A DNA stretch of 64,000 bases from Diphasiastrum complanatum (lineage: Eukaryota > Streptophyta > Lycopodiopsida > Lycopodiales > Lycopodiaceae). The stretch's first letter is position 1. Each line of letters begins with the position of its first letter. Below the pieces are notes generated by a model that saw nothing but the letters and a program-made list of their open reading frames with translations, did not search any database and was not told the origin of the DNA. Of this stretch, positions 25,901 through 37,966 are shown piece by piece. A program made the translations under genes and the position numbers. Location: contig CM055107.1 in NCBI GenBank assembly GCA_029204225.1, positions 45,148,010 to 45,212,009 on the forward strand, read 5' to 3'.

Positions 25901-27680
25901 ATAACCCTAGATACAATTATGATAGCTGCGCTCTAGCAAGAGGATCACGTGCACTTTGGGCTTGTTGTGGGGAGATCTGAGTCAGCAAGCCATCAGTACG
26001 TTGAGCAATGAAGGGACAGGGCTGTACTCTCTCAATGATCATAGCCTTCGTGCAGTCCCTATAATTCTAATCCCGATTCCTAGTTTTAGCTCAATCATTG
26101 GAGTTTCGACATAATGACTCTTCGTGACAATGTAGTCAACAACATTATTTCAGACTTGGCTTCTCATGTTGCTTATCAGTTCTTGGAAGGAGATTTTCAG
26201 GTTACTGTAGAACGTGTTGATGATCAAGCTCAGATCTCAGCCTTGAGAAAGTAGGCTATTGATTGAAGATTGCAACAAACTAGACGAGAGGTTGCCTGAA
26301 AGTGTAGTTGAATTGGTTTGGTAGCCAACTTGTCTAAGGATGAAGGCTTTCAACATGATTGTTCAACAAGCGGACTGTAGCAGTCGTTCAGAGCAAGAGT
26401 AGAGTTATGTGCTTAGTGCCGCAATTCCCATAATTCCGTTTCCACATTTTCAATCCCCAAATTCAAATGCCCAATTTCTATTTCCTTTCCCCCAATATTT
26501 TGAACAATCATAAATTATTGTCATGTAGATTCTTCTGTATTTTTATGACCGTTCCAAGTGACAAGGTTCTACATTCTCGGAGTTGCCGAACTCCTCCGGT
26601 GACAGACTAGAGCAATCCTAGGCCGAGACCGACTGTCCCTGAAAAGCAAAGAGGTTTTCCTATTAATCAAAATATATTTCAATACATTGAAATGGTGCTC
26701 AGCAGTGTTGGCGTTTTTACATCCGGGCCAGATCTAAGGCCATGTAACTTCTGACTAGCCACATTCAGGCGGGGATTGGGACCTAGTTCTAGATAAACCA
26801 GCGTCAGTTTTTTTGTCTAATATTTTCTGATGGTTCCTGAGACCGTTATAAAGGCCTTCTTCCTACTATCAAAATTCTTTTCTAGCCACTTTAAGGGTGG
26901 GCTGGGGACCCCTCTATGTTGACATTTTGTGCTTGATGTTACGCAATTTTTATCGGTATCCAGATGTACACCCAACAGATTTGTAAAATTTTTCATTAAT
27001 ATTGGCCCAATTTTTAGTGACAAAAATTTGGCTAACAAATGAACTCATATGAACGCCAGCTCTCTTCCCCCCTATTCGCTTTCTCTCTTCTCCCAACATT
27101 CTCTCTTGAGCTTGGCCCTAGCCTACAAGGGCCTTACACTACCTTGGACCAACTTGTCCATGTGCCTGCTTGTTAGATCTTGGCTGCCTCCTGTCTATCC
27201 AATAATAAGTGCTTGCACCTTGACCTGGCCTCTCTTTTCTCCCTTGGCCTTTGTCTCTTCAAGGATCCCAATATGATCTTTTATGGGTGGGAGGCCTCTC
27301 TGGATTCTTCCTTCCTTGCCTACCACGCGACACATCTCTCTCTTCTAGTTTTTTTTAGTTTTATCCTTTAAGAGAGTTGACACCTCAGCTTATATAGCCC
27401 CCCTCCTTATCTAATGTATACACATTTGTGAAAATATATTAGTTTGTCCATTGCATTGATGTGTATGAGTAGGGTTGTTCATTGCCGTAGAAAGGTTTAG
27501 GTCGCAATCCCGACCACTCTAGAGTTGGAGTGACATCTAAAGAGATTAGCTCTGAAAATGGCATTGCCAAGAAAAAAAAAATCTTTTAATGACTTGCTAA
27601 AAAAAACATGTATGGTTAATCTTTTGGAGAACAAAATAAATGACACACCACTTCGAAATAAAAAGACAAAAACGTATCAA
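25901..27680. other. Unassigned sequence between Copia D and the duplication
   Basis: Short open frames (for example 26817-27038 on -, 27049-27276 on +) show no domain. 26110-26260 has a short gag-like helical reading (MTLRDNVVNNIISDLAS) with a stop soon after. No gene is supported. Confidence 0.4.
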
Positions 27681-27861
27681 TAAGCGTTCTGCTCACTCCT
27701 TTATCACACTATTATGGCTTATCCCTCCTCGGCTTCTCGCAGCGATGGAACAAACCGCGTAATATGTAGCATCCTCTTTTCTTTGCTTTTATCAAAAAGC
27801 AGCAAAAATAATTCTATAGCACCAAAAATAGTTATAACTGTCCTTTTTTTGGCCATCTCGC

Positions 27862-27981
27862 CATAGTATCGTTCTGACCCAAGAGAGTTGGCTCAATTGG
27901 TTAACGCTTGACATCCAAAGTTTCCTTGGTCTCAAGTTCAAGCCTTCCATTGGAAACCAAGAAGCATAGTATCGTTCTGAC
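27862..27981 (+). mobile_element. tRNA-derived SINE with 17-bp target duplication
   Basis: CATAGTATCGTTCTGAC occurs exactly at 27862-27878 and again at 27965-27981. The 86 bp between them carry an RNA polymerase III-like A box (TGGCTCAATTGG, 27889-27900) and a B-box-like AGTTCAAGCC about 30 bp later, as in a tRNA head. The paralogous promoter in arm 2 has the empty site (one copy of the flanking sequence), so the insertion came after the duplication. There is no poly-A tail, and the unit is short. Confidence 0.8.
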
Positions 27982-28184
27982 AATCACTCGTCATCACCAT
28001 CTTTTAGTTTTGTGGCTTCTACAGCATACATAGCTGCTTGCTTGCGATCGTAAGTCAGAAGTGTAAGTCAGTTATAGTGCAGTAGGAACAGCATCCCGTG
28101 TCTGTCCAGTTTTTCTCAGCATCTTGTTTTAGATTCAGAAGCTTCAAGCCAGCTCAAGTAAGCCTGAAGTTCAACGAAAGCATC

Positions 28185-29134
28185 ATGGCTTGCTCATTGC
28201 AAGCGGAAAGGATAGCCAGTTGCTTCTTCGTTGTGTCGCTCCTCGTCTTTTCTGGTATGTTTTCGTTCGCCCATCTTCCAGAATAAATTTGGATTTCAGA
28301 AGTCTTCACTTCACATCCAAGTTCCAACTGTGTATCATCACTTAAGATCACTTTGCAGAGATGATTCATCCTCTGACAATCACATCATGATAAGCCGTTC
28401 GATATCTAGTCCGTAGGTGGAAGCTGGGCGTCTCTGTTTTCGTTTTCGGGAGTCTTTTTGAAAGAAAATTTCTGGACAGCTAAATAATATGTCAGAATTT
28501 TGCGCAGGGATTCTCAACGCGACATCGGATACTCTTGATACTGGCACATATATAGAGGTACTTATCACACAAATCTTTCTGTTAGGTACACTTCTTTCAA
28601 GCGTTTAACGGTTACCTCGCTTGCATCTTCAACTGATTGCTTCTGTACAAACAAATCCTTTTCATAGACGACGTAAGACCGAATGATTCTACAATAAAAC
28701 AGGCTTGAACCAATTTCTGAAACTGCAAAAATTTTCTCCAAGTCGTCGTGTTCTGATTATCTCAGCAATCTGTCATTGCAGACTACCTCAGCTAAGAAAT
28801 ATTATCAGAAGCCAAGACGGTTTTTGCGGCCCTGGGGTAAGAGCCCATACTCTGTCTAAGACCCAAGGAAAATCTACATGCTGGCAAGCTGCACTGGCAG
28901 AGAAACTTTCGATGTACCTGACATTCCCAGAAAGGTTAACTGACTCTTTTACTGTTACGCTTTTGTGCAGTATGCAGAGGTGGGCCAGGGCCTGCTTGCT
29001 TGGAAGGGATGCAAGTGAAATGCAAGGTGGGAGGGAACAGAGGGTGTATGTGTGCTTTGTTAAAGATATGCCATCCAGAAGTGTCAGGATGTTTCATGCA
29101 CTACAGGCAGAACATATCCTCTTGTGGGTTCTGA
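28185..29134 (+). CDS. Secreted eight-cysteine peptide 1 (four exons)
   Basis: Exons 28185-28254, 28508-28557, 28782-28836 and 28971-29134 have GT-AG introns, join in frame and give 112 residues. Residues 1-24 form a signal peptide (hydrophobic core CFFVVSLLVFSG). Residues 25-58 are a propeptide-like segment with sequon N27-A-T and a basic KPRRF patch that could be a processing site. Residues 60-112 are the mature domain with pattern C-x7-C-x7-C-x7-C-x-C-x5-C-x6-C-x10-C-G-F-stop, allowing four disulfides. A second sequon lies at N106. The product should enter the secretory pathway and act outside the cell. No known cysteine-rich family (EPF/EPFL, GASA, RALF, defensin, LTP) matches the spacing, so its function is unknown. 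The paralogue at 56576-57447 conserves every splice site and all eight cysteines at roughly 80% identity, which argues for a real gene. The TATA region appears degraded (AATATGTAG) compared with copy 2, and a SINE sits in the promoter or 5' leader. Confidence 0.85.
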
Positions 29135-31401
29135 TCCTAAGGCCAAGTAAGGCAACAAAAAAGCCAAACCTTGCCAAGAAAAAACTGATTATCAGCAGTA
29201 TAGCCTTAAACAGTAGCTTTATAGTTTAGATTGATTATGCTACTTTCTATATCTTGGTTGTGCTAGTGCACAAGTTCACAGTAGTACCTAATATTAGTGG
29301 ATAAGAAACTTGCTTTTCTATCTGTAAAGCCTTAAAGAAGGCCACCACCTTAGAACTTGTTGGGGTAAATGGAAGTCCAAGCATTTCTATACTCCGAAGG
29401 ACCGTTTCAAACGGAAAACTTCCCATGGATTAAAAAATTGCTTTTCAGAATCAAAGCTGGTGCAGTGCTCACGCTCTTTTTTTTTGCAAGTCTGTTGGTC
29501 TCATGCAATTTTTTAGTTCAATCGATTTTTTTCTTTTCAGACGTCCAAGTTCCTACAACTTTGAAAGCTGGCCAGTTTTTCATTCAAGTTCACAAAGTTT
29601 GCTTGCAAATTGTTTATTGAAATTAATTTAAGAAATGAATGCTATACAATTTGAAACTTAGTATAAAATTAAAATAGTTTACAATTCTCAATAACAAGCA
29701 TACATGTGAAGTACTTTAAAGTTAAGTTTGCCAAAAAAAAACTAAGAGTAGCACTACTTATTGTAGCATGTTTGTCTACTTTTAATAGGGAAATTAATTT
29801 TTTTAGTGAAATATGTCAAAGTATTCTAAAAAATTTCTCCTTACTTTTGCATCAAGGAGGTCAGTTTACTGCTTCTCACATTTTTAGCCGGTTTTTAGAC
29901 TCTTGGCTTCTTGCTTGTTTCAAGATCAATCGGTATATTTTAAAATCAGCTGGTTGGTTGTAGGACTTTGCTGGTTCTCTGTGAGCGCTGACCTAAGTTG
30001 TGAATGTTGATGTGATTAAAACTTTCACATTTATTTATGGAATTGGCTATGCGAGGTGGCCCACTTGAGAATGGTACACATTCACTAGCAACACGCCATG
30101 ATGGATGGTCACTTGTGTAGAGATCAAGTGATTCATATATTCAAGTGAGCATGTAGAGACTAGGCTAGAGGCACAGGGTGCACACTGCACTTCGTATGAG
30201 AAATGACAAGTAGTTTAGGAAGCAAAAAAGATAGGACTTTGAACTAAAATCTCAAACTCTTGCGAGAACTTGATGCTAAGAGCGCCTTTCCATGCTCACT
30301 CCCTCACCGCACAATGACGTTGCACAACAACACGAGTTGCTCAACGGGTGAGAGGGTTTGTGATTTCTTTTGAAATCAGCTCTCAGAGAGAACGAGCCCG
30401 CGATGCATCGTGAGCTGAGAGCGTGGACATGGAAAGGGCCTTTAATAGATGAATTGCACAAGATGGAAAGGTGTGAGACTAGTATAATGGATTTAATTTT
30501 TCTTAATTTAATAATATAATTTTCAATTCTTATGAATAGATGTTTTAGTTTTATTGGGTAATGTAGATATACCTATCTTTTATCTACAACATGTATTTGC
30601 AATTATTGTCAAATTTTCATCGCTAATTTGTTGTGAATTTTTTTGTCTTGATTGAGTTGGATGAGTTGTTCCAAGCATGTCTTGCAATGAATTTTTTATT
30701 ATAATCATTGAACATTAAGGTTTCAATTATTATGAAAACATAAAAGAGAAACCGATTATTGTAAACAAAAATATCTTAATAGTCGCTCTTTTAAACAAAA
30801 CTTGCCAATTTCTAACATTTGGCAACGATAATTGGCTTCTTTAATTTTGCCATGGACTATTTTGTAGTCAATTTTGCAAACATTGTTCGCACAACAAATT
30901 CTTCTAATGTAAGGGAAAAAAATCACTGTAATTCTTTTAATTTCATTAATTTGTTATTATGTTTCAAATACTTGGTTTTCCTAGTGAATTTGGTAAATCT
31001 ATGACTTTAGTAAGTATTTCAATAGCCGATATAGTTTGCAATTGGTGTCCACTTGCCAATTTAAAATTTGACATGGATTCGACATCAACATTCAGCATAA
31101 ATGCTTTAATTATTAAGATGTTCATGTCTAAATTATCGAACAAGTCTTAAATCAATACCTATTTATTTGTTTTTAGTCCACAAGAGAATAGTCTTTGTTG
31201 GTTATTGGTTGTGTCAGGTAATTTTTGGCTAGAACCTAATGTTGAGTGGCAATTTAGTTCTTGAGCATTTATAAAGTTGAAAATTAGGCACTCTTTTAAC
31301 AAATGTTTGCTTTTGCTTTTTGCCTTTGAGTTTTGGATTTCTCAAGAATTTAATGTAAAGCAACTAATTTGATTGCTTGAATTGTGAATTATATCTTAAA
31401 C

Positions 31402-33383
31402 CTATGTTATTGACGTTATGTTTGGAAAGATGTTGGGCAAATTGAGAGCAATATAGGCAGGATTGTTGGTTTGCTCCTTATTGTAACCAAAGATCAGGGA
31501 CATGGATTGGATCTTGAATGATCTAAAATCCTTCACATGGTGTATAAGATGTAGTCCTTCTGTGAATGATTCTTTGATCATTGCAGAAATCAACGAATCG
31601 GTTTGAGATGTATTGAATGATCTAAAATCCTTCACATGGTGTATAAGATGTAGTTCTTCTGTGAATGATTCTTTGATCATTGCAGAAATCAACGAATTGG
31701 TTTGAGATGTATTCTCCACCTCGATCTGTTCTGATCTGCTTCACCTTGTTTCATGTGCCTCTTTCTTTTATACATGCATCACAAGTCATCGAATTGGTTG
31801 CATTTGAGATGCTCACCCCTGTGATTGCTCCATGATGGCTTGCTTGACACAATTTCATTGAATTCATATGGCATAGTCTCTTGTGCCATAGAATATCTGA
31901 CGAATCATCATGAGTTTGATGCACTTGATCTGTAGTTAGGCGTACCTTCAAGTGATACAGGTTGCCTTTTCTTCTACCTTGAGTAATCAGTGTACTGGTG
32001 TTCGCATCAATAACATTGCATGCTTTGTCTGAGAACGTCACATGCATCCCTGCATCAGCTATTCTTGCCACTGATAGCAAGTCTTGCTGTAGTGTAGGCA
32101 CGAAAAGAACATCTTCAACTCGTCTGTCTCTGCCATTTGTGTTGAGCCATAGTGAACCGATACCATTCACTTGATGCTTTGATCCGTCTCCAAGAATGAT
32201 AAATCCTGATGGATCTGCACTTCTGAAGTCAGACATTATCCATCTTGATGTAACAAAGTGCGAGGTAGCTCCTAAATCAAGGATTACCTCATGTGTGTCA
32301 GGTGTTGATACTGCATACATGTCTGCACAGATGTAGGTGGTCGAATTTTCATAATTTGATCTTTCTTCGCACATCTTCAAGCTCTCTGGTTCTTTGATAT
32401 AGGATAAACTATTATTGTTCTCCCATCTCTTTGTTTCTTGGGTTCTGGTGGTAGTCCATGGCTGCATGACCCTTCTTATGACAATGTATACACTCAATTT
32501 TTGCATTTAGCCAACACAAATCGATAGTATGTCCTTCACGTTTTCATCTCACGCAAATCTTCTTGTCTCCACTCTGTTATTTTGGGTTTCCTTTGTTCTT
32601 CCATTTGCCTTTGTTGGCTCCTTCTGGTTGTTGATCTCGATCTTGCCTTCAGTCTGACTCCCTCTTAGGCTTGAACTGCTTTTTCGTCTTCTCCTTGTTG
32701 CTATAGAGAGCTTGGTCAAAAGCATCATTGTGATCAAGGTGCTCTCGAGCTTCGACTTCTTCTCGAATCTCGACCACTGCCTTTTCGAGTGTGATAGGTA
32801 GATCCTTTGCTAGTAGCGCTTAGGTTGTCTGGAAGGATCTTGGTAAAGCTCTTAACATATAGGTAAGTTGCTTCTCTGCTGATACTGCATTTTTTGCTCT
32901 GGTATTGTGTAATGAAAGGAACATATCCTTCGTCTTTCTGATAAAGGAAGTGAGGTCTTTGCCATCCCATTGCAGATTTGTCAACTAATCTTCGAGTAGC
33001 ATGATCTGACTGAATGATTTCATCTGAAATCTTGTGAGTAAAGTATCCCACATCTCTTTTGCTTTAGAGAGTGTAGCCAGGTCAAGAGTCAGGCTATTCT
33101 CAATGGATGATGACACCACGGCTACTGCCTTGTCATTCTTCTCTCTCCATTCGCGTAGCTCCTTGCCTGTAGTTGTAGGCATCTCCTCGGTGCCGTCTAC
33201 CCAGGGAAATAATCCTTCTCCCTTTAGTATAAGAGAGATCTTGGCCTTCCATGCTAGGAAGTTAGACCTTCCATTGCTGTGAATTGTGTTCTCACTTGTT
33301 AATGGTTCTTTGTCTTGAATGCTTTTCCTCTTGGATCTGATAGCTTTATGGCTATGTCTGACTATGACAGGCTCTAATATTAC
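31402..33383 (-). pseudogene. Antisense Copia gag-protease-integrase fragment (element J)
   Basis: Read from the right, the primer-site relic GCTCTAATATTA (33371-33382) has 9 of 12 positions of the consensus. Gag follows (FPWVDGTEEMPTT near 33190, then 32985-33182 and 32734-33051). The zinc-knuckle region lies at about 32480-32570. Protease 31751-32506 carries LDLGATSHF in place of DSGA, then GAG_pre (LWHKRLCHMNSMKL, CDAC). After an internal deletion, a piece of integrase core (KQIRTDRGGEYIS) runs to about 31610, and it is partly duplicated in tandem (31514-31711, 99-bp unit). Nothing of RT is present. It is related to element F. Confidence 0.85.
31514..31711. repeat. 99-bp tandem duplication in integrase relic
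   Basis: Two adjacent nearly identical copies, 31514-31612 and 31613-31711, each beginning TTGAATGATCTAAAATCC. They differ at very few positions (for example TAGTCC/TAGTTC, AATCGG/AATTGG), so the duplication is recent compared with the surrounding decay. Confidence 0.9.
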
Positions 33384-34262
33384 TGAAAGAAAAAAAGAAA
33401 TTCAGGATTGATAGCAATCGAGCTTTGAAACCACTGGAGCAAAAAATAATCGTGAATGAAATCAATTAGGATGGAGTTTGGATATGATTGCTAGTCACTG
33501 CCTGCCATATCATTCCTACAATCCTCCAGAATGTAGACATACACTGCTGACCTACGTTATAAATTAATTTAGCATTCAACAAGATTGAACCAATGTGCAG
33601 AATAGATGAAACAAGTGAATGCGATACACGAACAATAGCAGATAGTAATTCATTCGAGATCAGACAAGATGTAGAATGATATGTGCATAACAGCTACAAC
33701 ATCATCTATTGATCCTCTTTGTTTCAAGCACTGTGTGACGGACCCACACAACGCATTGGCGTGAGAGAAGCGGTGTTCTCCCACGAACAGTGTCTCGCTT
33801 ACTAGCGGACTTCTTGGATCATTGTGGATCCTGCTACAAAAGTGTCTCGCTCACAGGCGGACTTCTATTCTGTATATTGTCTATATGTATATGTATGTAT
33901 TTTATGCATCTAGCAGTTGCATACATTCAGAGTAGCATTTTTGATTAGATAGATTAAACAATCTATAACTAATCATGGATTACAAGAGTGGTGGGTTAGG
34001 CACATCCTAACGTTCTTATGCTGACGTCATCATATCAGATCAGGGATTTGTACTTCGTGGTACTTGTTTGATCTTCCCGATCCTTCGGAGCATGAAGGTT
34101 TTGTGTCGCGAAAATTTTTGTGTCGCTTCGAGTCGTTTGACCTTATCCTATTGTGTCACAAACATTTTTCTTTCACGAACATTTCGCTTTCGTGTCTTTT
34201 TGTCAGATTGGTAGTTGAGAGCTAGTAGGGCTTTGGTAACAGAAACATTTTGTTTCTTCACA
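33384..34262 (-). mobile_element. 5' LTR of antisense Copia element J, 879 bp
   Basis: On the minus strand it starts TGTGAAGAAACAAAATG (34262 downward) and ends in TTTCA next to the primer-site relic. Its first ~45 bases match LTR F at 16652. It contains a pair of related blocks near 33780 and 33840 (GTGTCTCGCT..CGGACTTCT on +). Confidence 0.8.
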
Positions 34263-34410
34263 AATTAGCATATTCCAAATATATTGACTCATTAGTGAAT
34301 GCAACTGTTGCTTTCTTTTCCAATAGCTGCAAGAGGCAGTTTCTTTTACGTATGTTACAAGGAGAAATGACTATTGATGTACTGAAGTTGAGTCATATTA
34401 ATACCATGAG

Positions 34411-35586
34411 ATGAGTCGGCACGGCTCCATAAAGCGCATATGTGATGTTTTGCAGCCTGTTATTCATTGCATTAAAGCCGAATTTGACAAACTTTCAAAA
34501 AAGAAAATATGTTCTCAAAAAGATGTCATCTTCCTTGACGAGGATGATCAAGATGTTGGTCAAGGTGAATTGGAAGCAGCCTTGCCTTCTACAAGCAAGT
34601 CGAAAAAGGCGATTCAGGCTGTTGCTGCCAAAAAGCTTCTAAAGAGATTGTGCGATTTCAAAACCATATATAGTTTACATTTTCTTGCTGATTTACTTGG
34701 CAAGATGTCACTTTTAAACTTGATATTTCAGCGAGACTATGTTGAGGTTGGAACGATTTTAGGAATTGTTTCTAGTGAGATCGCGATGATCCAACTTGAG
34801 TACATAGAAGACCCACCGACTAATTTGAATGCTGGAACGTACGATAGTAGAGGATATCTTATTTTGCCAAATTATGGACCTGAAAATGGTTATCTACGAA
34901 AGCTACAAAGCTGTATACAAGGGAATATGTATTATGATATAGAAATCAGCAGGTTTGTTGTAGGAGATGACTTGGAAGAGGCTGACTTCCAAAAGTCATT
35001 TTCTCGTGCCATAGTTAAAAGCTTGTCGAAATAGTTTCAAGATAGAAATCATTTAAGTTGTTTCAAGGCACTATCTCCTAGCATTATACCAAAATGTATA
35101 TGAGAAATGAAAGATTATGGGTATAAAGAGATAAATTGTCTTGCTGATTTTTATGGGGTGTCAAGAGTTGATGCAACTGGAGCTTTGATTCCCCCACTCA
35201 TTGTCATTGAAGAGGTGAGAAAAGAATATAAAGCATATAAAATTCAAGCAATGACTGAATGGAGCGGGAGGTCGTTTCGCGATACATCAGCGATCATTGG
35301 CTTCAATGAGCAGCTAACAGATAAATACAAAGGATTGTATACATTGTCTTGCATTGCGCTTGTGCAATGTGTGAATTTGGCTGCATGCGAAAGGGGTTTC
35401 AACAGGCTCAATCTTATAAAAGACAAAAAAAGAAATAGGATTGATACCCTGGATGCTTTAATGCACATTTCAATTGAAGGAAGCGATGACCTCGATTCGC
35501 TAGACTTTTCAAATGCTATTAGCTCTTGGACAAGGCCTGCAGAATATAGAGACATTTTTGCAGACTTGAATGACAAGTTGATGTAA
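34411..35586 (+). pseudogene. hAT-type transposase, C-terminal half, two in-frame stops
   Basis: A single reading frame spans 34411-35586, interrupted only by TAG at 35032-35034 and TGA at 35101-35103. The part before the stops has RICDVLQPVIHC and a helical LADLLGKMSLLNLIFQRD segment as in ZNF862/DUF4371-type hAT transposases. The part after has NLAACERGFNRLNLIKDKKR followed by RIDTLDALMHI, the hAT C-terminal dimerisation region (consensus S-x-E-R-x-F-S...I-K...R-x-R-L). The N-terminal zinc finger and catalytic DDE region are not present. It is a dead or domesticated fragment. The stops and missing N-terminus favour dead. No terminal inverted repeats were found. Confidence 0.8.
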
Positions 35587-37966
35587 CCATTTATTGCCTA
35601 CATTCTGGTAAGTTTTCGGTTCATATATTTTTCTAGGTGCTAAATGATTAGTTGAGGATTCTCTAATGATTTGTCTTTTCATTAACTATCATTTCTGTTT
35701 TGATTTCTAGTTGTGCTAATGAATAATTCTATGTGCTTGTTCAAACCCTGCATCAAAGGTATTAGTTTCCACAATAGAAAAAATCCAGTAAGTTTACTGA
35801 TTAATGTCTAGAAAAATTCCAATTTTTTTTTGTCAATTGGAAACCATAATGACTAGTCATCCATGTTTTTGAATCTGAAATAGGATAATGGACAAGCACA
35901 TAAATGGGAGTGAAAAATTGAAACCTGATTGTTAGTAAATCGTTTGAACACATAGGTGCTCTTGGAGTGATTTGAGCACATGTTTGAGAGCTAATCTACA
36001 AGTGTTGTTTAGATGCTAAAATGCTGAAATAGACTCATATAATTGTTTGTCAATTAAGTTCATGTGATGAAGTCAACCGATATAACCAGAATTTTGGAAG
36101 TTCCTAGTGATTTGAAATGATATCTCAGCCGAGTATGTATTTTTTTGGTAGGTTTTCTGTTCTATATTTAGGTTTCCTGCAAACTTAAATGAGAATTTTA
36201 TCGTGGATTTTATTATTTGACCACATAATATTTGAGAGCTGATTTGTCTTTTATTTAGACGTTTAATGCTCAAAAGTGGGTTAAGTTCATGTAATCATTT
36301 GTCTATGTTGATGTGTTGAATATAACCAGAATTTTGCCTATTCTAGCCATGAGTTGAAGCAATATCTTGTCTAAATATGCAACATTTTGGTAAGATTTTT
36401 GCTCTATATTTAGGTTTGTTCCAAACTTAAATGAGAATTTTATCATGCATTTTACTTCCTTGTTGCTGGATTTTATTTTCTATCTGTGATATATCCATGT
36501 TCACCGAATATGTGTTCTCACATTTCTTTAGCAAAGAAAGTTTTCATGATATTCTTTAGGCCCTAAAAAAAGGTTCGATGAGCTTCTTGAGGTACTTTCC
36601 AAAACAGATTCGTAAGCGGTACTCCTACTAATGTTGATTAGAAATATATATGTGAGCACATGATGTTTGAGAGCTGATTTGTTTTTTATTCAAATGTTTA
36701 AATGCTCGAAAGTGGGTCATTTGTCTATATTGATGTGTTGAATATAACCAGAATTTTGTCTATTCCTGCCATGAGTTGAAGTGATATCTCGTCTAAATAT
36801 GCAACATATTGTTAAGTTTTTTGCTTCCCATCTAACTTTTGTTACAAATTTGAGAAACTTGAACAACGCATTTCTATAAAATGGTTATGCTTGCATAAGT
36901 GACTTTCATTTTTTTCTCAATTTGATTACAAATTTGTGTGTCTTTAACAAAATATCTATTATATGCCCTAGGATCCAAGGAATAGTTCAATAAGAATATT
37001 TAAGGATGTACGTTCCAAAACAAATTGATAAGTTGTAAAACTAATGTTGATAAGCTTTGAATATGTAGGTGTCCCTTGCATGATTTGATTGAATCGAATG
37101 TTGGAGAACCGATATATGTCTTGTAATATTTGGTTGTTGAAATGTCCAACACAAACTCATATGGTGTATGTATGCAGTCGATGTGACAAGATCAGCCAAA
37201 TATAGTCATAATTTTTTGCTCTTGCACTAAGTTGAACTGATATCTTAGTCAAACATGCACGTAAGTTTTCATAGCTTTAAAATTTAAATCAGGCACTTTT
37301 AGAACCAAGTGTTATGTCTATGTTTCTGGCTATCATTTCTATCCTCAATAGCATGTGTTATGATGTTGATGAAAAATAGCAGTGTCACAGGTTTTTAGAA
37401 AAGCTTTAATCATAAGCTTCGAGAAATGTTTGCATCATGAGATTTGTATTGAATATGCACTTTCTTAGCTGGCTAAATTTTCAACAGCATTTAAAAACTT
37501 TCTTGCAATCTTTAGAAGCTCAAATAAGGCAGCTATACCATTGTTATTCTTTCATTCTTATTCTCAAAAGCAGGTGTCATGTTTTGTACGTAAAAGTTCA
37601 CTCTATTCAGCAATATATATATATCAATTCAAAATTGTGTCCTGGTTCTACGTTGAGACCAGTAACATAAATAATCTACTCATTGACATGAAGCACAGGT
37701 ACAGGCCACAGGCAATTGAATTTACACAGAAAGGTTTTTGGCAACAGCATCCCACTTTTTTCGGTACCATTTAGTGTGAACATTAGCTCAATGGTAAGCC
37801 TTTAAGCCTTTATTTCATATCTTGTTTTTTCTATTGGAAGACAAGAAAACATTAGTGCAGGAAATTAAATGGCAAGTAAATGTTTTTCACAGTTTTGTAT
37901 CTTGCATAGTATTTTTTAATAAGATCTTTTAGACTATCTTTGATAATTGTAGGATTTATGAGGTTA
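35587..37966. repeat. Non-coding DNA with diverged long tandem repeats
   Basis: A repeated block containing TTTGAGAGCTGATTTGT, then AATATAACCAGAATTTTG, then TTGAA(G/C)(C/T)(A/G)ATATCT appears near 35980, 36230, 36667 and, weaker, 37100 (spacing about 250-440 bp). AAACTTAAATGAGAATTTTATC also recurs (36182, 36426). No gene is recognised. Confidence 0.6.

Larger units (their letters stand above)
27690..31200 (+). repeat. Inverted segmental duplication, arm 1
   Basis: This arm matches the reverse complement of about 54700-57850. Landmarks shared in order are the promoter block (CTTCTCGCAGCGATGGA), all four exons and introns of the peptide gene, the 3' flank (TAGATTGATTATGCTACTT), CTAGCAACA[C/T]GCCATGATGGA, the block AACATTAAGGTTTCAA, CTTGCAAACATTGTT-like sequence and TATAGTTTGCAATTGGTGTCC. 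A stretch at about 30130-30480, with partly self-complementary CCTTTCCATG/CATGGAAAGG, has no counterpart in arm 2 and looks like a later insertion. Outside the peptide gene the arm is AT-rich and non-coding. Confidence 0.8.

Noticed and set aside
27879-27964. A functional tRNA gene
   Set aside because: A- and B-box-like motifs are present, but no cloverleaf with acceptor stem can be formed, and the perfect flanking duplication indicates a retroposon.
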